From NCBI GenBank assembly GCA_016721245.1, contig JADKIQ010000020.1, positions 1-64,000 on the forward strand: a stretch of DNA of 64,000 nucleotides, read 5' to 3'. Of this stretch, positions 1 to 9,552 are shown piece after piece. The stretch is from Sphingobacteriales bacterium. GTDB taxonomy: Bacteria > Bacteroidota > Bacteroidia > Chitinophagales > JADIYW01. The notes under the pieces are model-generated. The model saw only the letters and a list, made by a program, of their open reading frames with translations. It was not told where the DNA came from and ran no database searches. Each line of letters begins with the position of its first letter. Positions within the stretch are counted from its first letter, which is position 1. The position numbers and the translations under genes are program-made.

Positions 1-1475
1 AATAAAATTGGAAATGCATTTGGTCCTATAATGCTCGTTTGGTTTACTACCATTGGCGTTTTAGGTTTTACACATAGATACTGGGGCCGCCCCAGGTATT
101 TAAAGCATTGAATCCGATGTATGGGATAAATCTGGTAGCAGATTATCCGGGTGGAATATGGCTCCTTAGGTGCTGTATTCTTATGCAGTACAGGAGGAGA
201 GGCATTATATTCTGATTTAGGCTACTGCGGAAAACAAAATATTCGAAGCTCAGCTGGACCTTGTGAAATCTGCTTTGCTGCTTAGTTATTTCGGACAAGC
301 GTTTTTTATCATTAACAACAAAGGAATGGATTTTCTGATAAAATTTCTCCGTTCTGGCGCAGTGATGCCGGGATTGGTTTTTGAAGGTTGGTATAGGTAT
401 TGCCACCTTAGCGACCATTATTGCATCACAGGCCTTAATCAGCGGTTGTTTTACCTTGCAGAATGAGGCGATGAAACTGAAACTGTGGCCCAACTTTGTG
501 AAAATTATTTATCCAACCATTGTTCAGGGATGAAATTTATATTCCAGTTTATCAACCGCCATGTTTTTCGGATGTTTAGCGGTGGTATTGATTTTTAAAG
601 AATCCAGCAAAATGGAAGCAGCTATGGTTTAGCGCGATTTCATTGAATAGCGATTATGACAACCAGTTTGCTGACTTGTTTATGTAATGCGAAAAGACAA
701 CCAAAATATCTTTATTTCCAGGTTTTCGTTTTCTTTCATGGATTGAATTTACATTCCTAACTGCCAATCTTATAAATTCACTCATGGTATTGTCTGCGGC
801 ATTATTAGCGCTGTTATTTTCGATTGATGTATTTTATTTAAAGAAGGAAAAATTACGTAATAAACATATAGAGTTCGTAGAGATAAAAGATTATCTGGAT
901 GACATTGTGGACTTGCAGAATGATGCTGACAATTCCGAAAGAAGCGACAAATCTGGTGTTTATGTGTAACGCAAATGATAAGAAGCACATCGACTCAAAA
1001 TATTGTTTATTCCATCTTCAGAAAAAAACCTAAACGGGCAGATACTTACTGGTTTGTCCATGTAGATATTACCAGTGAACCTTATGGTGCATCTTATTAT
1101 GTGGAAACCATCATTCCTAAAAATGCTTTTCATTCGTCTGAAATTTGGCTTTCAAAGTAGAACACAAAGTACATGTCATGTATACCAAATTGTAAGATAT
1201 GGAGAACGCAGTGAGATAGATTTATTGAGTCATTATCCGTCTTTGCGTAAACATGGTTATCCGAAGACTTTAAATACGTGATTTTAAATTCTAAAGTTCT
1301 ATTGACAATAAATTAAATCTATTGAACAGTTTTTAATTAAGTCATTGTAACTTAATTAAACCAATGCGCTTACCGGCAGAAGAAGATTTCGGTTTAGAGA
1401 AAACCAACTGAGAGGGGAGAATGTCTCAAACCGTATTGCTCAAAAAACGGCATCGAAATTCACAGAGAAGATTAA
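1..1475 (+). pseudogene. kup: Kup-type potassium uptake protein, 5'-truncated by window edge and heavily frameshifted
   Basis: Reading across frames recovers a continuous Kup (KUP/HAK/KT) protein: the first frame gives NAFGPIMLVWFTTIGVLGF, then KALNPMYGINLV, then STGGEALYSDLGYCGKQN, LSYFGQAFFI, IATLATIIASQALISGCFTL, and the cytoplasmic C-terminal part HIEFVEIKDYLDDIV, RADTYWFVHVDI and IDLLSHYPSLRKHG. The end is placed at the TAA at 1473-1475, two bases before the convergent DUF47 gene. Known role: proton-coupled K+ import at the inner membrane. I count about ten frame changes in under 1.5 kb, yet the conserved residues are intact, so consensus errors are more likely than true decay. The identity is firm; the functional state cannot be judged. 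Confidence 0.8.
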
Positions 1476-1476
1476 T

Positions 1477-2131
1477 TCAAAGTACCGTTCTAAGATGTTT
1501 TACTACGATATCCTGTAAGTTGTTGGCACAGAAACTCAAAGCCTGTCCGCAGCATTGATAAATGTCTGTAAACTTCTCTTCTTTTTAAAAATCATGAGAA
1601 TAGTCTGTGCCTTTAAAGAACCCTAACACAGCTTGTCTATAGATGTTTTCAATTTTGTGTTCCTGTTTTCGCCTAGATTGCCAAAACTGTTCGGCAGCAT
1701 GCGGATGCGTTGATAATTTAGAAAACCTGATCTCAGAAAAATAATGCCATCTCTTAAATGCATAGCAATATCCAGGTCATATTTATTAGGTGATAATTCA
1801 AATAACTGCATTTCACTGATAGTTGCTTTGAGATAATTGGCCAAATCCTCGATGCCGATAATTGCACGGTAAATATCTTCTCTGTCAACAGGTGTAGAGA
1901 AGGCTTCGTTCAGTGTTTGTAAAGTATCTGATTTTATAATGTCTGCTTCATCTTCTTTTCTGCTATTTTTTTACCGGTCAATTCAGAGCCGGTTTCCATA
2001 TATTCTACTATCAGCTCAGCCATCTCAGCTACTATGCTATCTGTCGGTCCAGCATTCCGTAAAATCCGGAGAAGGCGGAAAGATTCGCTCAAAAGAATTT
2101 TTTCAGGATGGATGATTTTTTTTGAATTCAT
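1477..2131 (-). pseudogene. DUF47 (PhoU-like) Pit-accessory protein, frameshifted
   Basis: The minus strand starts MNSKKIIHPEKILL at 2131. After correcting one lost base near 1965 it continues EDEADIIKSDTLQTLNEAF then TPVDREDIYRAIIGIEDL, the hallmark of DUF47 proteins (a helical PhoU relative). A further shift and an in-frame stop separate the C-terminal helix DIYQCCGQALSFCANNLQDI, which ends at the stop at 1477. Family knowledge: DUF47 proteins are encoded beside low-affinity Pit phosphate transporters and are thought to modulate them. That fits here, since pit lies 11 bases upstream on the same strand. The damage looks like homopolymer miscalls, as in the neighbours. Confidence 0.75.
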
Positions 2132-2142
2132 AATCAGTTATT

Positions 2143-3178
2143 TTAATTCCGAATAAATAACGGCATCAGCGAGTAAATAAAAACAGCTAACATGGCTGCT
2201 CCGGGAATAGTGAAGATCCAGGTATATAATATGGACTGCGCCTTACTCCATTTTACTCTTTTTATTTTATCGGCAGCGCCTACTCCCATAATAGATGAGG
2301 TGACAACATGAGTGGTAGATACAGGTGCTCCCAGAAAGGATGCACCAAAAATTACCAATGCAGACGTGAGCTGTGAATTTAAAGCATGTATGGGTCTGAT
2401 TTTGAAAATCGAAAAGCCAAGCGTCCGCACAATTTTCCATCCACCTAATAAAACACCTAAAGTCATAGCAGAAGCACAGATGAGAATAACTCAATACGGA
2501 ACAATGAATGCAGGAATAAAACCACCCAGCAAAAGAACGAGTGTTAAACACCCATGCTTTTTTGTGCATCGTTGGCACCATGCGAAAAGGATAAAGCAGC
2601 AAATTGTAAAGTATTGCTGTCTTGAAATTCTTATTTACATTGCGTTTGGCACTTCTCATTTTCAGCGCACTGCTTTTGAATAAAATACCCATGGCAAAAC
2701 CCAATAAAGGCGATATTATAAGCCCAATCAGTACTTTCAGCACTCCGCTTATTTGATTGTCGTGCATCCATTCTTTATAGCCCCAGACAACATGATTGCT
2801 GCCAACAGATGCCATAACCACACCTACGAGCGCACCCATTAAAGCATGAGAAGATGAAGATGGCATGCCTAACCACCACGTGCCGATGTTCCAGATAATC
2901 ACGGCTATTAGTCCGGATAAAATGATGCTGACGGAATGAATATTTTGTAAATCCCCGATAGAAACGAAATGACCGATGGTGTTGGCAACAGCAGTACCAC
3001 CAATCAGCGGACCTATGAAATGAAAAAAATGCCACAATGATAACGGATTTTGCAGGCGACATAGCTCTGAGCAGTAACGGTGGCAATGATATTTGAAGCA
3101 TCCGTGAAACCCGTTCGTAAAATCAAATACTACGACTAATACAATGGTAATGATGACTAATATAGTAACGATACTCAA
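2143..3178 (-). pseudogene. pit: PiT-family inorganic phosphate transporter, frameshifted
   Basis: The start at 3178 gives an N-terminal membrane helix followed by DFTNGFHDASNII once an extra G is removed, which is one of the two PiT signatures. The middle (IGGTAVANTIGH, GMPSSSSHALMGALVG) is in one frame and the C-terminal half, with the second signature GAPVSTTHVVTSSIMG, is in another (about 2143-2466). At least four frame changes are needed (around 3095, 3075, 3020 and 2500-2560). The family carries out cation-coupled phosphate uptake across the inner membrane. It pairs with the DUF47 gene just downstream as a probable two-gene operon. The conserved motifs are undamaged, so I read this as a working gene with sequence errors. 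Confidence 0.82.
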
Positions 3179-3403
3179 TGGTATTGATTTTATTTCAGAA
3201 AACGTGATTATGTAAATTTAGTGAACTTTGAGTGACTTTTAAGGTGTTGGTAATATGATTTAGCTCAGGTTTAAGGAATACAATTGATATATTGAGACAG
3301 TATTTGAAAGGAAATCTTATTGTTGAAAATAAATACATTTTTTTTATGCTGCTGTTGAACAATAATCTGTTTAGTTAGTTTTAGTAACATTACCACTAAT
3401 TTT

Positions 3404-5798
3404 ATGAAGAAAATTATTTTACTCTTTTTGCTTTTTCCTGTTATTGTATTTGCTCAGACAGGTGTTATTGAAGGACGTGTCTTTGACGAAATTAATAACG
3501 AACCAATTATCGGAGCCAACGTCATTATTAAAACTACCACGATTGGTGCAACCACCGATATTGACGGAAATTATAAAATTGAAGGACTCACCGCAGGCCT
3601 TTATAATATTGAAGTTTCTTATCTGGGATATGAAACCCAGACACGATTTGAAGTACAGGTTAGCAATGCAAAAGCGGTTCGCCTGGATTTCTCCATGAAG
3701 CAATCTGCGCAATCGCTCGATTCGGTTGTCATTAAGGCAAATCCATTTGAACGAAAAATTGAATCTCCCATCTCACTAACGTCTATTGGCGTCAATGAAA
3801 TTCAGCGCAATCCGGGCGGTAACAGAGATATCTCACGATCCATTAAAAATTTACCCGGTGTTTCTTCAGGCTTTGGTTTCAGAAACGATTTACTCGTTCG
3901 CGGTGGTTCACCTAATGAAAATCGTTTTTATCTGGATGATATTGAAATACCGACCATCAATCACTTTGCCACACAAGGAGCCAGCGGAGGAAGTAATGGT
4001 TTGCTTAATGTTGATTTTATCAGCAACGCAGATTTTTATACGGGTGCTTTTCCTGCCAATCGGGGTAATGCATTGAGTTCGGTGTTGCAGCTGACACAAC
4101 GCGAAGGAAGAAAGGACAGAGTGGGTTTTACGTTTACGCTGGGTGCCAGCGAAGCAGGTCTAACATTAAGAAGGTCCATTGACCAAAAAGAAAAAAACTA
4201 CTTTTTTATTAAACGCAAGGTATTCATATCTGCAATTTTTATTTAAGGCATTCAAATTACCATTCTTGCCAACGTACTCAGATGTGCAATATAAAGTAGT
4301 ACATAAGTTCAACAATAAACATGATCTGACATTTATTGGTGTTGGTGCATATGATATGTTGCGATTGAATTTAAAACAAAATGAAACGGATGCACAAAAA
4401 TTTTTACTGCGTAATATTCCGTATCAGGATCAATGGAATTACACCATCGGTGCACGTTATCGCTATTTCATGAAGAGCAGTTTTATGTTGATCACACTGA
4501 GCAGAAGTTATTTTAGTAACAGCATTTATAAAAATTTTAATAACGATAACTCACAACCGCGTTTGTATGATTTGAAATCTAATGAAGCGGAAAATAAGCT
4601 ACGTTTCGAACATGTGTTTCGCGTAAAAGAATACAAGGTGTCTTACGGTGTGAATTATGAATATGCACGATACACGACAAAGACTACGAATAAACTGACG
4701 CTGGGAGATACGGTGATCGATATTCAATATGCGTCTAAGCTGAAATTGCAGAAATACGGTTTCTTTGCACAGGCCAGCAAAGCTTTCTTTGATGAGCGTT
4801 TGAGCTTATCCTTAGGAGTTCGTGCGGATGGAAACAACTACAATAAAAAAATGGCGAATCTATTTCGTCAGTTTTCACCAAGATTTTCTGCCTCGTATGC
4901 CATTACCAATTATTTAAGCGTCAATTTCAATACAGGCTTGTATTATCAGTTGCCGCCTTACACCACTCTGGGATATGCGGACAATTCAGGAACTTTAGTC
5001 AACAAAGACAGACTGGATTATATCCGTAATTTCCAGACAGTAGGTGGTTTCTCCTCTACCATCAATTCTTCCAATACGAAGTTCTCATTGGAAGGTTTTT
5101 ACAAAAAATATTACAACTATCCTATGTTGCTGAATAAAGGCATTTCACTGGCTAATTTAGGCGGTGATTTCGGTTGGATAGGAGATGAGCCTGCCGCTGC
5201 TACCAGTAAAGGAAAATCTTATGGGGTGGAATTCTCCGTGCAGCAGAAATTATGGAAAGGAGTATATGGTATTTTATCCTACACCTGGTTCAGAAGTATG
5301 TTTACAGATATCAACGACAACTACAATTCCAGCAGTTGGGATAGCCGTCACGTGGCCAACTTAACGATAGGATATAAGTTTAAACGCAACTGGGAAATCG
5401 GGGTGAAGTTTAATGTACAGGGAGGTTTGCCATATACACCGGATGATACTACCAACTTCGCTTACAAAAAAGTATATGATGCCAACGGTGGTGTGCCCTT
5501 GAAAGAATATTCCATGCTGAATTCTTTACGCACCAAAGTATTGCATGGCATGAATCTGCGCGTAGATAAAAAATGGTTCCTCAAGAAAATCAATATTAAT
5601 TTATACCTCGATGTAACGAATGTATATAACGCAAAAGATGTATCACCTGCTAATTTAGATGTGGTAAGAGATGTGAACAGCAATCCTGTTATTCTCAATC
5701 CGGATGCACCGGTGGAACAACAGAGATATCAGTTGCAGTACTTGAAAAATAATGGTTCTAACGTGCTGCCAACGGTTGGATTAGTGCTGGAGTTGTAG
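3404..5798 (+). CDS. TonB-dependent outer-membrane receptor with CarboxypepD_reg-like domain (one frameshift)
   Basis: About 797 residues after repair. A signal peptide ending VFAQ is followed by a carboxypeptidase-regulatory-like beta domain (GVIEGRVFDEINNEPIIGAN, residues about 20-105). Next come a plug domain (NLPGVSSGFGFRNDLLVRGG, about 125-230) and a long 22-strand-type barrel rich in aromatic beta strands. The frame breaks in the A7 run at 4191-4197; removing one A joins the two halves as SIDQKEKTTFLLNARYSY. The family imports large ligands using TonB energy, but the substrate is not evident and no SusD partner is adjacent. The C-terminus VGLVLEL is a typical barrel end. Because the break is a single homopolymer indel, the gene is probably intact in the cell. 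Confidence 0.88.
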
Positions 5799-5808
5799 AT
5801 TGTTTTTA

Positions 5809-5846
5809 CGTCATTGCGAACGAAACGTAGTGTAGTGCAGCAATCT
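5809..5846. repeat. Dispersed palindromic repeat, GTCATTGCGA...GCAATC family (copy 1)
   Basis: The sequence between the receptor stop and the next convergent gene has ATTGC and GCAAT arms around a GAACGAAACG core. A second, longer copy is at 37871-37952. Elements of this look are common in Bacteroidota intergenic DNA. This copy sits directly at the 3' end of the receptor gene. Confidence 0.6.
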
Positions 5847-5848
5847 GT

Positions 5849-6529
5849 TCAATTTTGCAATTGTTTTTCTTTAAACGTAAATACAAATACAACCAGCAGT
5901 AAAAATACCAACACTACGCTGGTTGCAAATATTTCGTTCAGTACACCATGTTGTAAGAACGCAGCAATACATAAGCCAAAACAAACAACACACAAAGCAC
6001 CAATGATTTTATGAAAAACTTTTCCTTTGAAAAAGAAAGGAGAGAACAACAAGAACGCTGAGGCGATAGAACCCCATTTCAACCAGGTGAAAATATTCAG
6101 TAAACCTAAGTTTTCGATGATGTCACCAGTTTTGTAGTTTTGTAGGATGTGATAGAGCTGTAAATTTTCCAGTCCGTCAAATACGAGCATGGTAAGGCAA
6201 AACAACATCGCTAAAAACATTGTTTTCGCATTTGATATGCGATAGATACCCAAAGCAATGAACAATAATAAACCGCTGTACAAACACATAAACAGGTAAT
6301 CAATGGCGTTGCCTGTTAATAAGCCTTGTTCATATGATAGCACATCTTTTACTTCAAAAAAATGAGCCACCTCCTGTGGTGACTGAATAAACTCAAAGGC
6401 AATAATTGGTGTGTAAAAACCTGCCGGTAAATTGTTTTCCGGTTTGGGATTAATGAATAGCAAAATGATGGCACAAGCCAGCAAGGCAATTCCAAAAAAT
6501 CGGGCAGTTTTGAACGCATTTTGTTTCAT
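5849..6529 (-). CDS. Polytopic membrane protein of unknown function
   Basis: 226 residues with about six to seven hydrophobic segments (for example ALLACAIILLFI near the N-terminus, YLFMCLYSGLLLFIALGIY, IIGALCVVCFGLCIAAFL and VVLVFLLLVVFVFTF at the C-terminus). There is no signal peptide and no catalytic motif. The general layout resembles DUF4386-type small membrane proteins, but I do not recognise the family with confidence. The gene is monocistronic: it converges with the TonB receptor and is separated from the upstream DUF151 gene by a hairpin. The ATG at 6529 is the only sensible start. Function unknown. Confidence 0.7.
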   Translation of the reverse strand: MKQNAFKTARFFGIALLACAIILLFINPKPENNLPAGFYTPIIAFEFIQSPQEVAHFFEVKDVLSYEQGLLTGNAIDYLFMCLYSGLLLFIALGIYRISNAKTMFLAMLFCLTMLVFDGLENLQLYHILQNYKTGDIIENLGLLNIFTWLKWGSIASAFLLFSPFFFKGKVFHKIIGALCVVCFGLCIAAFLQHGVLNEIFATSVVLVFLLLVVFVFTFKEKQLQN

Positions 6530-6642
6530 TTTGAACTTTTTTTTGATTTTTAAATTTTCTTGATTTAAATCAAGGCGGATTAGTTAAACTTGGCTTAACT
6601 TTAAATTAATAAGAAACATAAACTACCCTACTAAAATTAAGA

Positions 6643-6672
6643 ATGGCTGCACTTTAAGCAGCCATCTTTTTT
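6643..6672. terminator. Bidirectional hairpin terminator
   Basis: Perfect 8-bp stem ATGGCTGC (6643-6650) and GCAGCCAT (6658-6665) with a 7-base loop and a run of eight Ts on the plus strand. It lies just past the stop of the DUF151 gene (minus strand, stop at 6673), so it would end that transcript before the next minus-strand gene. Confidence 0.75.
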
Positions 6673-7281
6673 TTATTTTTCGCGTTTATTCAATTCATCT
6701 CTGATTGCCGCCGCTTTTTCGTAATCTTCACTGGCCAGGGCATCATTAATCAGTTTTTCCAGTTCCTTTTGCGTATAAATAGAGTAGTCTGTTTTTTCTT
6801 TTTCCGGTTTTGCAGAGGAGGAGACCGTGGAAAATTCTTCCGGCAGTTCGGTTTCTTCGCTTTCCGGCTCTTCCATCAGCACAATGCCGGATGTTTCCAG
6901 GATATTGCCGTAAATGTAGATAGGGCAGCCGAAACGAATGGCCAGCGCAATGGCATCTGAGGTTCTGGAGTCGATTTCGTGTTCTTCGCCGTTAAAAATG
7001 CAGATCAGTTTGGAGTAGAAAACACCATCCATAAGATTGGTAATGACCACTTCGCTCAAAAAGATATTGAAGGTATCCATCATCGTTTTGAATAAATCGT
7101 GGGTAAGCGGACGTGCCGGTGGCATATTTTCGATGGCAACGGCGATGGCCTGTGCCTCTGCCGCCCCGATAACGATAGGCAAACGGCGTTTTCCTTTCAC
7201 CTCACCCAATACTACCGCATACGAATGATGCTGGGTAAAACCTTGTGTAATATTGATGATTTCTAATTCAACTTTTTTCAC
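6673..7281 (-). CDS. Bifunctional nuclease family protein (DUF151) with UVR motif
   Basis: 202 residues. Residues about 1-135 form a BFN/DUF151 domain (YAVVLGEVKGKRRLPIVIG, then EAQAIAVAIE, then SRTSDAIALAIRFGCPIY). After a low-complexity acidic linker, a C-terminal UvrB/UvrC-type UVR helix pair follows (LINDALASEDYEKAAAIRDE, about 170-200). This two-domain form is usual in Bacteroidota. DUF151 proteins have been described as having RNase/DNase activity, but the physiological role is unclear. The start is a GTG at 7281, four bases after a TAACTTTA -7-like box at 7286-7293, so the mRNA may be leaderless. It is followed by a strong hairpin at 6643-6665. The domain calls are secure; the function is inferred. 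Confidence 0.88.
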   Translation of the reverse strand: MKKVELEIINITQGFTQHHSYAVVLGEVKGKRRLPIVIGAAEAQAIAVAIENMPPARPLTHDLFKTMMDTFNIFLSEVVITNLMDGVFYSKLICIFNGEEHEIDSRTSDAIALAIRFGCPIYIYGNILETSGIVLMEEPESEETELPEEFSTVSSSAKPEKEKTDYSIYTQKELEKLINDALASEDYEKAAAIRDELNKREK

Positions 7282-7285
7282 AGGG

Positions 7286-7318
7286 TAAAGTTACGAAAAA
7301 CAGACAAAAGTTAACAAA
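7286..7318 (-). promoter_or_regulatory. Putative promoter of the DUF151 gene
   Basis: On the minus strand TTTG (7315-7318) is followed after 21 bases by TAACTTTA (7286-7293). The consensus for this phylum is TTTG then TAnnTTTG. The GTG start codon begins only four bases after the box, implying little or no 5' leader. Confidence 0.5.
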
Positions 7319-7359
7319 TTAAGTTGTTCACTATATTGGAGAAGCTTTTAAAGTTGTGG

Positions 7360-7674
7360 TTAAAGGTGCTGGTTTGGGTGATACCATAGAAAGAATAAAG
7401 ATATTACAGGTAAAAAGAAAAATGAAAGAGCTACATAAGATTTATTCGTCCTTATCTTTTCAGATAAATTCAAAAAAACTGAAACAGAACTGCTTGTCAG
7501 GATAAAAATCATGAAAATGCAAATGATTAAATACACTCCAACAGCTTGTCCGCCTTCTAAACTGCCACTAACACCTGAATACATTAGCTGTACACATAAC
7601 CACGTAATAAAACAACTAAGAAAGAACGTTTTTATTAGGGTTAATGTCAATGTCTTTAGAATCTTTATTTCCAT
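7360..7674 (-). CDS. Small membrane protein, unknown
   Basis: 104 residues from the ATG at 7674 (MEIKILKTLTLTLIKT). The start at 7734 would place 20 extra residues across the hairpin terminator of the upstream gene, so it is rejected. Three hydrophobic segments are visible: TFFLSCFITWLCVQLMYS, VGVYLIICIFMIFILTSSS and VALSFFFLPVISLFFLWY. No motif is recognised. It could be a small inner-membrane protein of no known family. Base composition matches the neighbours. Moderate confidence that it is translated. Confidence 0.5.
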   Translation of the reverse strand: MEIKILKTLTLTLIKTFFLSCFITWLCVQLMYSGVSGSLEGGQAVGVYLIICIFMIFILTSSSVSVFLNLSEKIRTNKSYVALSFFFLPVISLFFLWYHPNQHL

Positions 7675-7690
7675 TGTATTGTAAATATAT

Positions 7691-7723
7691 AAAAAAAGCC
7701 ACTGAAATACCAGTGGCATTTTT
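7691..7723 (-). terminator. Rho-independent terminator of the outer-membrane protein gene
   Basis: 7-bp stem GCCACTG (7698-7704) and CAGTGGC (7711-7717), loop AAATAC, followed on the minus strand by seven Ts (the A-run at 7691-7697). It lies about 60 bases after the stop of the gene ending at 7775. Confidence 0.8.
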
Positions 7724-7774
7724 ATTCGAGACATTTGACCTAAGTACTCACAGATTTTATTTTAGGAATAATTT

Positions 7775-8434
7775 TTAAAACCGAACACCAACTCCAATTT
7801 TTACACCAAAACTATTTCTCCATGAAATATAATCATAGCCTGAATCTTTCCCTGTGTTGTTATTGGCAGGCACATCTTTATCTCTGAATTTAGATTGATA
7901 TGCGTAATAAGTAAATAAGTCCAATGGCAGTGCAACATCTAAAAAGAATTTATTCTTTATATACTGGAACCCCGGTGCTACACCAAAAGTGTGAGAAAAA
8001 GATATGTTGTTGGTGGAATATGGCACTCCCTTGGTTTTTTCAAAACTCATGCTCATACTGGTATAAAAATCTACAAAAGGTTTAACAGGCACGTCTTTCT
8101 TTTTTATAAAAACCTGTCGGTAGGCATATAGGATATTGTATGAAATGGCTCCGCCGGTGTTTTTAGGAGTTGTTCGTTTATTTACGCTGGCAATTGTATT
8201 AAATCCGAAGCCAAAATTATGATAGTTTCCTTTCTTGTTTTCAATCATAAAGTTTACACCGGGATTAATTCCAAGATTAACAGCTTTGACATCCTTTTCG
8301 GCATAAATAATATTAATGCCCATAGAGAATTTTAATACCATACTGTTCACTTTTTTGCCGTTTGGAATACTGTCGCCGGCAAAAATGACAAATGTTGTTG
8401 CAACGAGTAGATTAAGTAAAAGAATTTTTTTCAT
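7775..8434 (-). CDS. Predicted outer-membrane beta-barrel protein
   Basis: 219 residues. The signal peptide MKKILLLNLLVATTFVIFAG is followed by alternating polar/hydrophobic strands (for example KFSMGINIIYAE, NFGFGFNTIASVN, ISFSHTFGVAPGFQY) and a C-terminal strand ending VKIGVGVRF, with terminal Phe as expected for BAM substrates. This resembles the 8- to 10-stranded porin-like barrels common in Bacteroidota (OMP_b-brl type), but no specific function can be assigned. The gene is monocistronic, with terminators on both sides (8504-8537 and 7691-7723). A -7-like box TATTTTTG lies at 8460-8467 on the minus strand. Confidence 0.72.
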   Translation of the reverse strand: MKKILLLNLLVATTFVIFAGDSIPNGKKVNSMVLKFSMGINIIYAEKDVKAVNLGINPGVNFMIENKKGNYHNFGFGFNTIASVNKRTTPKNTGGAISYNILYAYRQVFIKKKDVPVKPFVDFYTSMSMSFEKTKGVPYSTNNISFSHTFGVAPGFQYIKNKFFLDVALPLDLFTYYAYQSKFRDKDVPANNNTGKDSGYDYISWRNSFGVKIGVGVRF

Positions 8435-8459
8435 AAAGTATCAATTTTATATTATAACA

Positions 8460-8467
8460 CAAAAATA
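8460..8467 (-). promoter_or_regulatory. -7 promoter element of the outer-membrane protein gene
   Basis: TATTTTTG on the minus strand matches TAnnTTTG exactly and lies 25 bases before the ATG at 8434. No clear TTG -33 element is seen at the usual distance. Confidence 0.45.
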
Positions 8468-8503
8468 TTTAATTTATTGTGTAATAGTTGATTTTCGTTA
8501 AAT

Positions 8504-8537
8504 AAAAAAAGCCACCGAAATCTCGGTGGCTTTTTTT
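8504..8537 (-). terminator. Rho-independent terminator of etfBA
   Basis: Perfect 8-bp stem GCCACCGA (8511-8518) and TCGGTGGC (8523-8530), 4-base loop, with a T7 tract on either strand. It lies about 50 bases after the etfA stop. Confidence 0.85.
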
Positions 8538-8581
8538 ATTATTTTCATTAAAATCTCAAATCTGAAATCTCAATTCTCCAA

Positions 8582-9550
8582 TTAATGTTGACTTGCTTTC
8601 AACGCTTTCACTGCTGCAGTCAGTTTCGGTACTATTTCAAATAAATCGCCAACGATACCATAATCAGCTGCTTTGAAGAAAGGCGCTTCCGGATCTTTGT
8701 TAATCACCACAATACATTTTGACTGGTTCACTCCCGCTAAATGCTGGATAGCACCGGAAATGCCGATAGCAATGTATAAGTTCGGACGGATAGCCACACC
8801 GGTTTGTCCCACGTGTTCGTGGTGAGGTCTCCAGTGTACATCTGCTACCGGACGAGAACATGCTGTAGTAGCACCTAACGCAGTGGCTAAGTCTTCAACA
8901 ATGCCCCAGTTTTCAGGACCTTTCATTCCACGGCCTGCAGATACCACCAATTCCGCTTCCGGAAGTGGCGCTACATCACCTGTCTGACGGCTTACTTCTT
9001 TCACCGTTACTCGGCTGGCAGCAGGTGCAATAGCAGAAGCTTCTACCGTTGCTGTGCCGTCGCCTTTAGCAGCACCAAATGAATTGGGAACAACCGCTAC
9101 TACTTTCACCGCTGTTTCTACTTTTACGTAAGCGAATGCTTTTCCGGAGAACGCTGCTTTTTTCACTACGAAGTCAGCATCCGGTAAACCTACCGCACCT
9201 GAAACGATACCAGCTTTTAAACGAGCTGAAACCACCGGTGCTACCGCTTTACCTGTCAAGGTTTGAGAAATGATAATAGTATCCGCACTGATTTGTGTTG
9301 CTACTTCAGCAATTGCTTTTGCGTAGGCACTGGCATCAAAATTATCAAAACCTGCATTGCTTGCGTGGATTATTTTTTTAGCACCATAAATGCCTATAGC
9401 ACTTAAGGATGCATCATCTATTGAACCTAATGCAAGACCAACCGCTTCTTTACCAACGGAATTTGCATAATTGGAGGCATAAGAAGCAGCTTCAAAACTT
9501 GCTTTCTTTACTTTGCCATCTGCTATTTCTACTAAGAATAAGATTGCCAT
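8582..9550 (-). CDS. etfA: Electron transfer flavoprotein subunit alpha
   Basis: 322 residues, normal length. The N-terminal domain (MAILFLVEIADGKVKKAS) is followed by the C-terminal FAD-binding domain with the family signature around SAGRGMKGPENW, then RPVADVHWRPHHEHVGQTG, then YIAIGISGAIQHLAG and VVINKDPEAPFFKAADYGIVG. EtfAB is a soluble FAD/AMP heterodimer that carries electrons from acyl-CoA dehydrogenases to ETF:quinone oxidoreductase. The gene starts two bases after the etfB stop, so the two are translationally linked, and a strong terminator follows. An acyl-CoA dehydrogenase that could use it is at 58764-60563. Confidence 0.96.
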   Translation of the reverse strand: MAILFLVEIADGKVKKASFEAASYASNYANSVGKEAVGLALGSIDDASLSAIGIYGAKKIIHASNAGFDNFDASAYAKAIAEVATQISADTIIISQTLTGKAVAPVVSARLKAGIVSGAVGLPDADFVVKKAAFSGKAFAYVKVETAVKVVAVVPNSFGAAKGDGTATVEASAIAPAASRVTVKEVSRQTGDVAPLPEAELVVSAGRGMKGPENWGIVEDLATALGATTACSRPVADVHWRPHHEHVGQTGVAIRPNLYIAIGISGAIQHLAGVNQSKCIVVINKDPEAPFFKAADYGIVGDLFEIVPKLTAAVKALKASQH

Positions 9551-9552
9551 AA

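Noticed and set aside
143..493. 116-residue minus-strand open frame opposite kup
   Set aside because: Antisense of the recognisable Kup coding sequence; no motif of its own.
7675..7734. Upstream start for the small membrane protein
   Set aside because: The extension spans the hairpin terminator at 7691-7723 of the upstream gene.
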